In this document: positions 9,072-16,254 of the stretch, in pieces | Position numbering within the stretch: the first letter of the stretch is position 1 | How the letters are laid out: each line of letters starts with the position of its first letter | DNA from: Ghiorsea bivora | GTDB taxonomy: Bacteria; Pseudomonadota; Zetaproteobacteria; Mariprofundales; Mariprofundaceae | Direction: 5' to 3' | DNA length: 64,000 bases | Assembly: GCF_000744415.1 (NCBI RefSeq) | Contig: NZ_JQLW01000013.1 | Span: 24,039-88,038 of the forward strand | Notes under the pieces: generated by a model | What the model was told of the DNA's origin: nothing | Seen by the model: the letters and a program-made list of their open reading frames with translations, nothing else | Database searches by the model: none | Program-made: the position numbers and the translations under genes

Positions 9072-9545
9072 ATGAAAATAATTGGAGTAAAGCCAGATAC
9101 AGGTGAAACATTCCAAGAAGATGTGGCAGAAATTTCAAATGACTATTTTCAAGAGTTCTCTATTTTTGAGATGTCGGATGATGATATTAAAAGAATGATT
9201 GATCGATTGAATATTTCTGCAGATATAAAGGCATTACTGTTTAAGTTTTCAAAGGCAACACTCAAGGTTGGGTCATATGTACTCAAGGTTGGGCGCAAAA
9301 TTATTGATTATATTTGCTCTGCCTTTCGTGAATATCCGAATACTGGATTTGGAATGCTTTTTGGAGCAATTGTAACGCTTCTTATTGCTTCTATTCCAGT
9401 TTTAGGTGCGTTGCTTGCCCCAATTGTTGGCCCGATATTAATAGCCTATGGAATTTTGGTTGGTGCAAATGTGGATTTAGAGAATAAAAAACTTAAAACG
9501 CGTGTTCAAGATATTGTTGCAAGCTTTATACCTTTAAAAACATGA
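9072..9545 (+). CDS. Unknown protein with a glycine-rich hydrophobic hairpin
   Basis: I do not recognise a family. The 157-residue product has a polar, acidic N-terminal half (EDVAEISNDYF, MSDDDIKRMIDRL), then a basic amphipathic stretch and a long hydrophobic segment from about residue 95 to 135 (GFGMLFGAIVTLLIASIP, then LLAPIVGPILIAYGI), long enough for a membrane hairpin, and a short charged tail. A strong ribosome site (AAGGAGAG) lies 7 bases before the ATG. It overlaps the TerB-like gene by 4 bases, which has a similar small-residue hydrophobic segment, so the two probably act together at the membrane. Confidence 0.65.
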   Translation: MKIIGVKPDTGETFQEDVAEISNDYFQEFSIFEMSDDDIKRMIDRLNISADIKALLFKFSKATLKVGSYVLKVGRKIIDYICSAFREYPNTGFGMLFGAIVTLLIASIPVLGALLAPIVGPILIAYGILVGANVDLENKKLKTRVQDIVASFIPLKT

Positions 9546-10372
9546 ATGATCACAAAAGATTAGAACAAAGGCTTGGCGAGCTTGATGAAATTATTAGTGA
9601 CCCATTAAGGTTTAAAGCTAAACTTGGTATTGGTGAAGATGCTTATACTAGCCTGAGCATAAAAAATAAAATTTCAGACTTTTGGGATGTCGCAGGAACT
9701 GCAGCAACTACAGCATCGATGGCAAGTTCACCTGCAGTAGCATCAACATTTTTCTCAACAAGTGGGGTGTTATCACTGTTTGGATTAGGAGCCGCTGTTA
9801 CCCCAGTTGGCTGGGTGATTGCTGCTGGTGTGGCTGGTGGTGGAGCATGGTATGGAATTCGTAGGGCTATACGGAGTGCTACTCATGATAGGGTGACTGT
9901 GATTCCGAAGTTTATTAATACGCCTATGGATATTTTAGCCTTGGGTCTTTTTGACTTAATGGGTCCACTTGCTTTAAAAGTAGCTGTCATTGATGGTGAA
10001 GTGGTTGAGGCTGAAAGAAAGCATATTGAGTCATACTTTGTTAAGGAATGGGGTTATAACCCAGAGTTTATTCAAAGTGCTACAGCTATCACTGAGGCAA
10101 GTCTTTCTGAAATATCAATCAAAGATATATCCCAAGCACTGGCAACCTTACAGAAAGAAAACAAAGACTGTAATTATGAGGTGATGACACGCGAGATTTT
10201 AAACTTTTTAGTTGGTGTTACCGAAGCTGACGGACGACTTGATGAGCGGGAAGAAATGGCTATAGATAGGATACAAGCTGTGTTTCTTGAAACGAACAAG
10301 TTGAATATTACGGGTAAAGTAACCTTAGTTGGTAGGGCATTGGCTTCAAGGTTTAAGCACCCTAAAGAATAG
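9542..10372 (+). CDS. TerB-like protein with membrane-inserting segment
   Basis: 276 residues. The N-terminal third carries an Ala/Ser/Gly-rich hydrophobic region (AATTASMASSPAVAS...GVLSLFGLGAAVTPVGWVIAAGVAGGGAWYG) of membrane-hairpin type. The C-terminal half resembles TerB/DjlA helical domains, with two repeats of the acidic metal-binding pattern: VIDGEVVEAERKHIESYF and VTEADGRLDEREEMAIDRI. TerB domains occur in tellurite-resistance and predicted phage-defence membrane complexes. The ATG overlaps the upstream stop. The exact role is unknown; I infer a two-component membrane-associated stress or defence cassette. Confidence 0.7.
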   Translation: MNDHKRLEQRLGELDEIISDPLRFKAKLGIGEDAYTSLSIKNKISDFWDVAGTAATTASMASSPAVASTFFSTSGVLSLFGLGAAVTPVGWVIAAGVAGGGAWYGIRRAIRSATHDRVTVIPKFINTPMDILALGLFDLMGPLALKVAVIDGEVVEAERKHIESYFVKEWGYNPEFIQSATAITEASLSEISIKDISQALATLQKENKDCNYEVMTREILNFLVGVTEADGRLDEREEMAIDRIQAVFLETNKLNITGKVTLVGRALASRFKHPKE

Positions 10373-10377
10373 GGTGC
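10357..10377. terminator. Hairpin between convergent genes
   Basis: GCACCCT and AGGGTGC form a perfect 7-bp stem with a 7-base loop, overlapping the TerB-like gene stop and touching the end of the convergent gene. No good T run follows on either strand, so termination efficiency is uncertain. Confidence 0.5.
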
Positions 10378-10674
10378 CTATTTGAGTCGTTTTTTGGCTG
10401 TGTAGAACAGGGCTAGTAAAGTAACGGCAGGAAAAATAGCGAAGGAAAAAGTTCCAAGTACAATGAGGTATAATACCATTAAACCGAGACCAAGAAATAA
10501 TAATAGGTAGCCAACCCACCAGAGCAAGTGCTCAATAAATAGAGCAGGCATCATACTTTTTAGCTTGCTGTTATGGTTTGCGGGGTACGGCTGCTTCATC
10601 CTCTCGGTATGGCGTTTGATGCTTTGAAGCATTGCCCAACCACCTAAACATATCATAAGAACTGACCAAATCAT
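10378..10674 (-). CDS. Small membrane protein of unknown function
   Basis: 98 residues from the ATG at 10674, preferred over an ATG 30 bases earlier because AGAGG stands 8 bases before it. Two or three membrane helices are visible: MIWSVLMICLGGWAML at the N-terminus, and LLWWVGYLLLFLGLGLMVLYLIVLGTF-type hydrophobic sequence running into a further stretch (AIFPAVTLLALFY) before a basic tail AKKRLK. A basic, proline-containing loop separates them. No family recognised. It is convergent with the TerB-like gene and divergent from the DnaQ-Sir2 gene, sharing with it an intergenic region that holds two copies of a palindromic motif. Confidence 0.6.
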   Translation of the reverse strand: MIWSVLMICLGGWAMLQSIKRHTERMKQPYPANHNSKLKSMMPALFIEHLLWWVGYLLLFLGLGLMVLYLIVLGTFSFAIFPAVTLLALFYTAKKRLK

Positions 10675-10719
10675 GATTTTAACCTCTTGTGTTTTATAGG
10701 ACATAACTTAGAGCAGGTT

Positions 10720-10735
10720 GCGACAACGGGTGACG
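10720..10735 (+). promoter_or_regulatory. Palindromic motif GCGACA-N4-TGACG, copy 1
   Basis: First and weakest of three related sites (GCGACAACGGGTGACG). It lies between the divergent membrane-protein and DnaQ-Sir2 genes, 59 bases before the better copy 2. Confidence 0.4.
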
Positions 10736-10778
10736 TTTGTAGTTGCTTGGTATTTTAATAAGCCACCGTTTTTTTGTA

Positions 10779-10795
10779 GCGACAATAGTTGACGC
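10779..10795 (+). promoter_or_regulatory. Palindromic motif GCGACA-N5-TGACGC, copy 2
   Basis: GCGACAATAGTTGACGC is an imperfect inverted repeat 37 bases before the DnaQ-Sir2 start. It matches 15 of 17 bases of the site upstream of the AAA ATPase gene (13638-13654). The embedded TTGACG could serve as a -35 element, so a bound protein would compete with RNA polymerase. Confidence 0.5.
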
Positions 10796-10831
10796 ACAAT
10801 GGTCTAGATTTGCTTCTTTATAGAGAGGTGA

Positions 10832-12376
10832 ATGATGCGGTTGATTATGTTAGATACTGAAACTACAGGTTTAAGCCCTGAGCAAGGTGATAAAATTGTC
10901 GAGATTGGTGCGGTTGAGATTGTGAACCGTGACTTGTCGCAGAAAAGGACATATCAGCAATATATTAATCCACAGCGCCCTAGTTCATCAGGTGCCTTTC
11001 GGGTACATGGTTTGACAGAAGAGCGTCTGCAAGATGAACCATTGTTTGCCGAAATTGAAGAAGCGTTTCTAAGTTTTATCAGAGGCGGGGTGTTGGTTAT
11101 TCACAATGCCGTATTTGACCTTGGATTTCTAATGAATGAGTTGTCAGATGCAGGCAAAAAAGAGCTTGAGTCTTTTATGGTGATTGATTCATTTAAACTT
11201 GCGAAAAGCTTATTTACGAGCAAAAATAGTTTGGATGCATTGTGTGATAAATTCGACGTGGATAGACAACATCGAACCTTACATGGTGCGTTATTAGATG
11301 CGGAGCTGTTGGCAGAAGTTTATCTTTTAATGACAGGTGGAACCCAATTTTCTTTGGGTTTGAACTCGTTCGAGGAGCCTGTCTCAAATTATGCACTGCC
11401 ATTTAAAAGCTCTGCTATGTTAAAAGAACGCAAGGAAACTTCTAACCTCACTCGAAGACCACCTGCAAAGCTTCGTCAAGATGATATTAGTGCTCACCAA
11501 GCGATGATGCAGCGTATCCATAAAGAAAGCGGTGGGCAAACAATATGGAACCTGCCTGAGCGCAAGAAACGAGCGCAATCTTATGTGCAACAAGCCGAAG
11601 CATTCCTATTTGTGACAGGTGGTACATTTGATAGTAAGCACGGACATAATGATTTGCCGCTAACCAAGCAGTTTCGAGATGCTTGTCCTGAGTATGGGAA
11701 GCAAGACCCGAAAAAGGCCATACATATTCAAGATGAGAAGATGTTTTTTGAATACCCCAACACTGCATGGTCTTTTTATGCGGATTTTATTGTGAAAGCT
11801 CGCGAGGCAGAAGCAGATGAAACATTGCAAGCGTGGCTTGCTTTAGCCAAAACCAAACCTGAAGGCTATTTTGCTTATACATCAAACCTTGATGGTCGAT
11901 TGCAAACAGCGGGCTGGGATGAGCAATGTTTGGTTGAGGCGCATGGCTCCCTTCATCATATGCAGTGTGTTTCTGATTGTGATTTAGGTGTTGTGCGTAA
12001 TGACATTGCCTTTGATATTTATATGAATGAGTTGCGTACTGATATACCCACGTGTCCCAAATGCGGGTCGGATATGATGCCCAATGTTTCAAAATTAAAT
12101 CAAAAGCATTTTGATAGTTCGCGATTTGATGAGCAATCAGCACGGTTGAATGCGTGGATTGATGATTTGGAAGCAAGGCAAAAACGCTTGGTGGTGATTG
12201 AGGTGGGTTGTAATGATGCAAAAGTTCAGTCGTTTTCCAATAAACTTAGCGAACCTGAATTTACACGCTTGATTCGCAATAATATGCATTATCAACATGG
12301 GCGAGTACCTGAAAGTGGCTTGGCTTTGAATATGACGCTAGATAGTTGTTTTGATTTATTAGTTGGACTGCGTTGA
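10832..12376 (+). CDS. dnaQ: DNA polymerase III epsilon (DnaQ) fused to a Sir2-like domain
   Basis: Residues 1-170 are a DEDDh 3'-5' proofreading exonuclease: DTETTGL (Exo I), VIHNAVFDLGF (Exo II), HRTLHGALLDAELLAEVY (Exo III). Residues 215-239 (RQDDISAHQAMMQRI...GGQTIW) match the C-terminal tail with which DnaQ binds the polymerase alpha subunit, and in E. coli the protein ends there. Here translation continues into a Sir2-like NAD-dependent domain (about 255-514): TGG at 262-264, TSNLD at 350-354 (sirtuin TQNID), AHGS with the catalytic-type His371, and a four-Cys zinc site (C379, C383, C408, C411). The NAD-binding GAGxS loop is degenerate (GGTFDS). AGAGGTG lies 4 bases before the first ATG. 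The function of the Sir2 part is unknown: deacylase, NADase or a dead binding domain are all open. Confidence 0.88.
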   Translation: MMRLIMLDTETTGLSPEQGDKIVEIGAVEIVNRDLSQKRTYQQYINPQRPSSSGAFRVHGLTEERLQDEPLFAEIEEAFLSFIRGGVLVIHNAVFDLGFLMNELSDAGKKELESFMVIDSFKLAKSLFTSKNSLDALCDKFDVDRQHRTLHGALLDAELLAEVYLLMTGGTQFSLGLNSFEEPVSNYALPFKSSAMLKERKETSNLTRRPPAKLRQDDISAHQAMMQRIHKESGGQTIWNLPERKKRAQSYVQQAEAFLFVTGGTFDSKHGHNDLPLTKQFRDACPEYGKQDPKKAIHIQDEKMFFEYPNTAWSFYADFIVKAREAEADETLQAWLALAKTKPEGYFAYTSNLDGRLQTAGWDEQCLVEAHGSLHHMQCVSDCDLGVVRNDIAFDIYMNELRTDIPTCPKCGSDMMPNVSKLNQKHFDSSRFDEQSARLNAWIDDLEARQKRLVVIEVGCNDAKVQSFSNKLSEPEFTRLIRNNMHYQHGRVPESGLALNMTLDSCFDLLVGLR

Positions 12377-12448
12377 AACAAAAGCATAAAAAATACTTAC
12401 TATGGAAAGTGAAAGTTAACAAAGAACAGTGTATTGTACCACGGTTTG

Positions 12449-12489
12449 TTATCTATAAATTTTGACATTGTTCGGTTAGTATAGATAAT
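12449..12489 (+). promoter_or_regulatory. Promoter inside a perfect inverted repeat
   Basis: TTGACA (12462-12467), 16 bases, GATAAT (12484-12489). The arms TTATCTATA (12449-12457) and TATAGATAA (12480-12488) are exact reverse complements; the right arm covers the -10. The expected transcription start coincides with the ATG at 12496 and no ribosome site is seen, so the mRNA may be leaderless. Autoregulation is inferred. Confidence 0.65.
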
Positions 12490-12495
12490 TGATGT

Positions 12496-13497
12496 ATGGA
12501 TACTTTGGAATTAACGCATCGGCAAAGTTTGGAGTTTACGGATAGTTTGCAGCTTTTTGAGGCTTGGCAGGATGCAAAAATGCGTGCGAATCATTATTCA
12601 GGCTCTATGCATTGGAAAAGCATCAAGGGTAAAAAATACCTTTATCACATGCTGGATGGTTATGGTAAAGGCAAGAGCTTGGGGGCGGAAAATGATAAAA
12701 CCCAAGCGATGTATGATGCTTTTCAACAAGGTAAAAAAGAAACAACCGAGCGCATCAAATCTCTACAGAAAGCTTTGGATGAAAAAGCAGCGTTGAATCG
12801 TGCGGTTGGTTTGAACCGTGTGCCACTCATCGTTGCTCGTATTGTCAGAGAGCTAGATAAACAAGGTTTGATGGGTGAGCGCATTTGTACGGTTGGTACA
12901 CATGCGATTTATGCTTATGAAGCCTTGGCGGGTGTGATGGTCTATCGTGAGTTGTTGGCAACTGCTGACGTGGACTTCTTGTGGGATAATCGTAAAGAGG
13001 TGAAGTTTTATTCGGCTGCCAATGTGGATGGGTTCTTACCTATACTCAAAAAGGCAGACCGTAGCTTTGAGCGCAGCTCGCAACTTTATCGTGCTGCCAA
13101 TAAAGATGGTTTTATGGTGGATTTGATTGTTGCGGAGCCTAAAGACTTGCGTGAGCAACCCCATGAACAAATGGGCGATGCTTATGATTTGAAAGCATCA
13201 GGGATTGGTAGCCTACGTTGGCTCATCAATTCGCCCAAGGTGGAGGCTGTTGTGATGGATAGTAGAGGTTACCCTTTCCGTATTGTTGTGCCAGACCCGC
13301 GCTCATTTGCAGTTCACAAGCTGTGGGTAAGCAAGCAGCCAAACCGAAGAGCTGATAAAGCCAAGCGAGATCAAGAACAGGCATTCACCGTAGCCAAACT
13401 GGTGATGGAGCGGTTGCCACAGTTTCCATTTGATGCAAAGGCATTAAAAATGTTTCCGAAAGATTTGGTTGAACAAAGCTTGAAAGCATGGCGATGA
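12496..13497 (+). CDS. GSU2403-type nucleotidyltransferase-fold protein
   Basis: 333 residues with the look of the GSU2403 nucleotidyltransferase-fold family. The N-terminal 100 residues are charged and helical (KMRANHYSGSMHWKSIKG, QQGKKETTERIKSLQ). The fold core starts near 135 with VGTHAIYAYE and continues LATADVDFLWD, the G-[GS]...D-x-D type arrangement of nucleotidyltransferases (Asp pair in ADVDF), then MVDLIVAEP. The C-terminal part (DPRSFAVHKLWVS, RRADKAKRDQEQAF) is conserved in relatives. Some proteins with this fold act as toxins or tRNA modifiers, but no substrate can be assigned here. Its own promoter sits in a perfect inverted repeat. It is flanked by the DnaQ-Sir2 and AAA genes in the same direction. 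Confidence 0.8.
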   Translation: MDTLELTHRQSLEFTDSLQLFEAWQDAKMRANHYSGSMHWKSIKGKKYLYHMLDGYGKGKSLGAENDKTQAMYDAFQQGKKETTERIKSLQKALDEKAALNRAVGLNRVPLIVARIVRELDKQGLMGERICTVGTHAIYAYEALAGVMVYRELLATADVDFLWDNRKEVKFYSAANVDGFLPILKKADRSFERSSQLYRAANKDGFMVDLIVAEPKDLREQPHEQMGDAYDLKASGIGSLRWLINSPKVEAVVMDSRGYPFRIVVPDPRSFAVHKLWVSKQPNRRADKAKRDQEQAFTVAKLVMERLPQFPFDAKALKMFPKDLVEQSLKAWR

Positions 13498-13637
13498 TAC
13501 TTTTCTGTCGTTTTGAAAGTTAAGCTCTTTATAATATTCTACTTTAGACTGTCATTACTTTTCGGGGGATTATCAGTCAGCCATCATTATTTTGAAACAT
13601 ATTTCGAAGCCTAATGCAATAGATTAAGTTTTCTTGT

Positions 13638-13654
13638 GCGACATTATTTGACGC
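13638..13654 (+). promoter_or_regulatory. Palindromic motif GCGACA-N5-TGACGC, copy 3
   Basis: GCGACATTATTTGACGC lies 46 bases before the AAA ATPase start, comparable with the distance of copy 2 to the DnaQ-Sir2 gene. It again contains TTGACG. Repeated use before two genes 2.9 kb apart suggests one regulator. Confidence 0.5.
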
Positions 13655-13700
13655 TCTGTGCAGTATCATCTTCCTATCATTAAAGCATAGGAGATTGGAT

Positions 13701-15773
13701 ATGGGTATTCGACACAGACACAGAAGATTTTCAGGAAATGGTCGGCAAAAAGATGAAAGAACAGTTTCAATTTGGATGCTTAGGCTTTTAACGCAAAATA
13801 ATTGGATGTTTAAGGCAATCTTCCATCCAGAGAAAGGGTATGCGGATGATGATGTTCAAGAGTTCTTGGGTCTTCCCGAATATGATTCTGATAAGAAGAT
13901 AACTTATAAAAAAGTGCGAAATTTCATGGTGGATAAGCTTGAGAGGCTAGAATCCAAGAAAATATCGGATAAGGCTATTGATTTTAATATCAATCTTTTA
14001 GCGGAGCGCATTGAGCTTACAGAAGTTCAAAAGTCACTATTAACTTTTGCTGTGCTTACAGATAATAGTAGTGCTTGGTCTGATATGTTTAGATTTGTGA
14101 AAATTGAAAATGAGCAAGAGTTTTTAAATGTTTTGTCTTGCGCGCTTGATGTTGGCTTGCGTGAGATAAAAAAAGAAGTATCTAAAAAATCTTTTCTTAG
14201 ACAGTCGGGTTTAATTTCTCTCAATAAAGATTATTATACTGAAGCAAAGTTTGATATCATGAGCAGCCTAGAAGAAGCGTTGCTTGCCGACAATACGAAT
14301 CAAGAAGAGTTATTGGCTCATTTTCTTATGCCTACTAAAAAAAGTAACCTCACAATGAAAGATTACCCACATGCTATGGATGATATCCAAGTTGTTTCTG
14401 AAGTGTTGAGCAAAGCAATCAATCGTAAAGATATGGGTGTGAATATATTGCTCTATGGAATACCAGGTACGGGTAAAACGGAGCTGGTACGCTTATTGGC
14501 TGAAACATTGAAGTTGTCTTTGTATGAGGTGAAAACGGAAGACGATGATGGTGGTGCGATTAATGCTTCGCGACGACTTGGAAGCTATCGCTTAAGCCAG
14601 CAGCTTCTTGCTGAAGATAAAAACAGTCTGTTGTTATTTGATGAGGTTGAAGATGTGTTTCCAGCCAGAGCTTTTTCATTTTTTGGGATGGAGATGAAGT
14701 CGGGCGAAAATAAAGGATGGATGAACAAAACCCTAGAGGAAAACACAACACCTGCGATTTGGGTGTGTAATCAAGTGAGACAAATTGATGCGGCATTCTT
14801 GCGACGGTTTGATTATGTGATGGAGCTAAACACGCCACCGAAGTCTGTTCGCCTAAATATCATCAAATCTTATTTAAGTGATGAGCGCGTCAGCGAAGCG
14901 TTTAAAAACCGTTTGGCAGACCATAGTCAGCTTTCACCAGCGCAAGTGGCGAAACTGAGTAAGGTAGCATCCCGACTGGGTCAAAGCTCAGAGTCGATTG
15001 ATGAAGTGTTAGAAAAAGTACTTGAAAATAGCTTGAAAGCGATGTCGTTAAAACCTTTGCCTAAGAAATCCAAGCATGAAACGAAATATGATTTATCTTT
15101 CATCAATACCCATGCCGATATTCAAAGCATGATTAAGGGGCTTGGTCGCAGTAAGAAGGGTAATTTATGCTTTTATGGTGCGCCAGGAACGGGTAAAACT
15201 GCTTTAGCAGGGTATATCGCTGAAACATTAGAGATGCCTTTGGTAAGTAAAAAAGCATCGGATATTCTGGGTATGTATGTTGGGCAATCAGAACAAAATA
15301 TTGCAGCCATGTTTCGCGAAGCCACGCGAGAAAAAGCGGTGTTAGTTCTGGATGAAGCCGATTCATTGTTGCGAGATAGGAGAAGTGCCAACCAGTCATG
15401 GGAAGTCACCCAGGTGAACGAACTTCTTGTACAGATGGAAAACTTTGAAGGCATTTTTATTTGCTCAACAAATTTAATGGATAATCTTGATCAGGCGAGT
15501 CTTCGCCGTTTTGCACTTAAAATTGAGTTTAAATACTTAAGTCCTGAACAGGCATTGCGAATGCTAGAGCAAGAATCTTTAGAAGCTGTGGATAGCGATT
15601 CAAAGCGTAAGATTTTAGCTATGAACAACTTGGCACCAGGAGATTTCTCAGCAGTGAAGAAACGCCTCAATATCTTGGATTTAGATGCATCTGCTAAAAA
15701 CTGGGTGGCAGAGCTGAAAGAAGAGGTAACTACCAAAGAGCCACATGCTCAGAAACCTATCGGTTTTATGTAG
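13701..15773 (+). CDS. Tandem AAA+ ATPase
   Basis: 690 residues. An N-terminal part of about 220 residues without recognisable motif is followed by two AAA modules. Module 1: Walker A GIPGTGKT at 253-260, Walker B LLLFDEVED with D314-E315, and LRRFDYVMEL as sensor/arginine-finger region. Module 2: GAPGTGKT at 493-500, VLVLDEADSLL with D551-E552, and LRRFALKIEF. Both sites look competent for ATP hydrolysis. The architecture resembles CDC48/SpoVK-like remodelling ATPases, but I cannot name the family. The start at 13701 is chosen for AGGAG 7 bases upstream; a TTG at 13695 is in frame. Probably regulated through the palindrome at 13638. Confidence 0.8.
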   Translation: MGIRHRHRRFSGNGRQKDERTVSIWMLRLLTQNNWMFKAIFHPEKGYADDDVQEFLGLPEYDSDKKITYKKVRNFMVDKLERLESKKISDKAIDFNINLLAERIELTEVQKSLLTFAVLTDNSSAWSDMFRFVKIENEQEFLNVLSCALDVGLREIKKEVSKKSFLRQSGLISLNKDYYTEAKFDIMSSLEEALLADNTNQEELLAHFLMPTKKSNLTMKDYPHAMDDIQVVSEVLSKAINRKDMGVNILLYGIPGTGKTELVRLLAETLKLSLYEVKTEDDDGGAINASRRLGSYRLSQQLLAEDKNSLLLFDEVEDVFPARAFSFFGMEMKSGENKGWMNKTLEENTTPAIWVCNQVRQIDAAFLRRFDYVMELNTPPKSVRLNIIKSYLSDERVSEAFKNRLADHSQLSPAQVAKLSKVASRLGQSSESIDEVLEKVLENSLKAMSLKPLPKKSKHETKYDLSFINTHADIQSMIKGLGRSKKGNLCFYGAPGTGKTALAGYIAETLEMPLVSKKASDILGMYVGQSEQNIAAMFREATREKAVLVLDEADSLLRDRRSANQSWEVTQVNELLVQMENFEGIFICSTNLMDNLDQASLRRFALKIEFKYLSPEQALRMLEQESLEAVDSDSKRKILAMNNLAPGDFSAVKKRLNILDLDASAKNWVAELKEEVTTKEPHAQKPIGFM

Positions 15774-15788
15774 CAACGGTGGATATAC

Positions 15789-15821
15789 ACGCCTTATCCA
15801 CAGGCTATGTGAATAAGGCGT
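15789..15821. repeat. Long inverted repeat holding two facing DnaA-box sequences
   Basis: The arms (15789-15802 and 15808-15821) pair at 13 of 14 positions around the loop GGCTA. The left arm contains TTATCCACA (15794-15802), the consensus DnaA box; the right arm contains TTATTCACA on the other strand (15808-15816). It follows the AAA gene by 15 bases and has no T tail. It may be a terminator hairpin, a DnaA-binding site, or both. Confidence 0.5.
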
Positions 15822-15955
15822 GGTCTCCAACTAAGAGTCAGTTTGGCTGCCTATAAATTCATCATTTTATTTTGAGAGTTGCAGCCTTTTTTATACGATG
15901 CCATATGACGCATGGTGATTTATTTTTCAAGATGATGTTCGGTAAGGAGAATGAT

Positions 15956-16173
15956 ATGAATCAATCAGTAAGGAAGCCGTTTGCTCTCAATAAGCGTGAA
16001 GCCAAGGTGATTGCCATGCGTTTTGGGTTGGAGGGAAATGTGCAGCATACTTTGGAAGAAGTCGGGCAGCAGCTTGTGGTGTGACGCGCGAACGGGTTCG
16101 TCAAGTTGAGGCTAAAGCATTGCGCAAGCTTAGACGAAGTGATGTTCTATTGTCATTTTGGCGTGATGGGTAA
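15956..16173 (+). pseudogene. Sigma-70 region 4 mini-gene with 2-bp frameshift
   Basis: The first frame (ATG 15956, AAGGAG 8 bases before it) encodes KREAKVIAMRFGLEG...HTLEEVGQQLVV and stops at 16082-16084. The next frame continues at 16084 with TRERVRQVEAKALRKLRRS to a stop at 16171-16173. Together they form sigma-70 region 4.2, the helix-turn-helix that reads the -35 element. The break lies in GTGGTGTG, consistent with an extra GT from slippage. The restored protein would be only about 71 residues, so even the parent was a stand-alone region 4 protein or a fragment. A sequencing error is possible. Confidence 0.8.
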
Positions 16174-16254
16174 GTGAAATGTAAACACTAAGGTCTTATG
16201 GGACAGCCTCCATAATATTATAGCTTTTATCTTAGTCTGCATCATAAATAGAGA

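Noticed and set aside
15773..15955. Replication origin because of DnaA boxes
   Set aside because: Only two boxes occur, there is no AT-rich unwinding stretch beside them and no dnaA, dnaN or gidA gene nearby.
16195..16215. GGGACAGCCTCC as a remnant IS1595 end
   Set aside because: It resembles the inner side of the IS end in about 9 bases but lacks the matching remainder and any target duplication.
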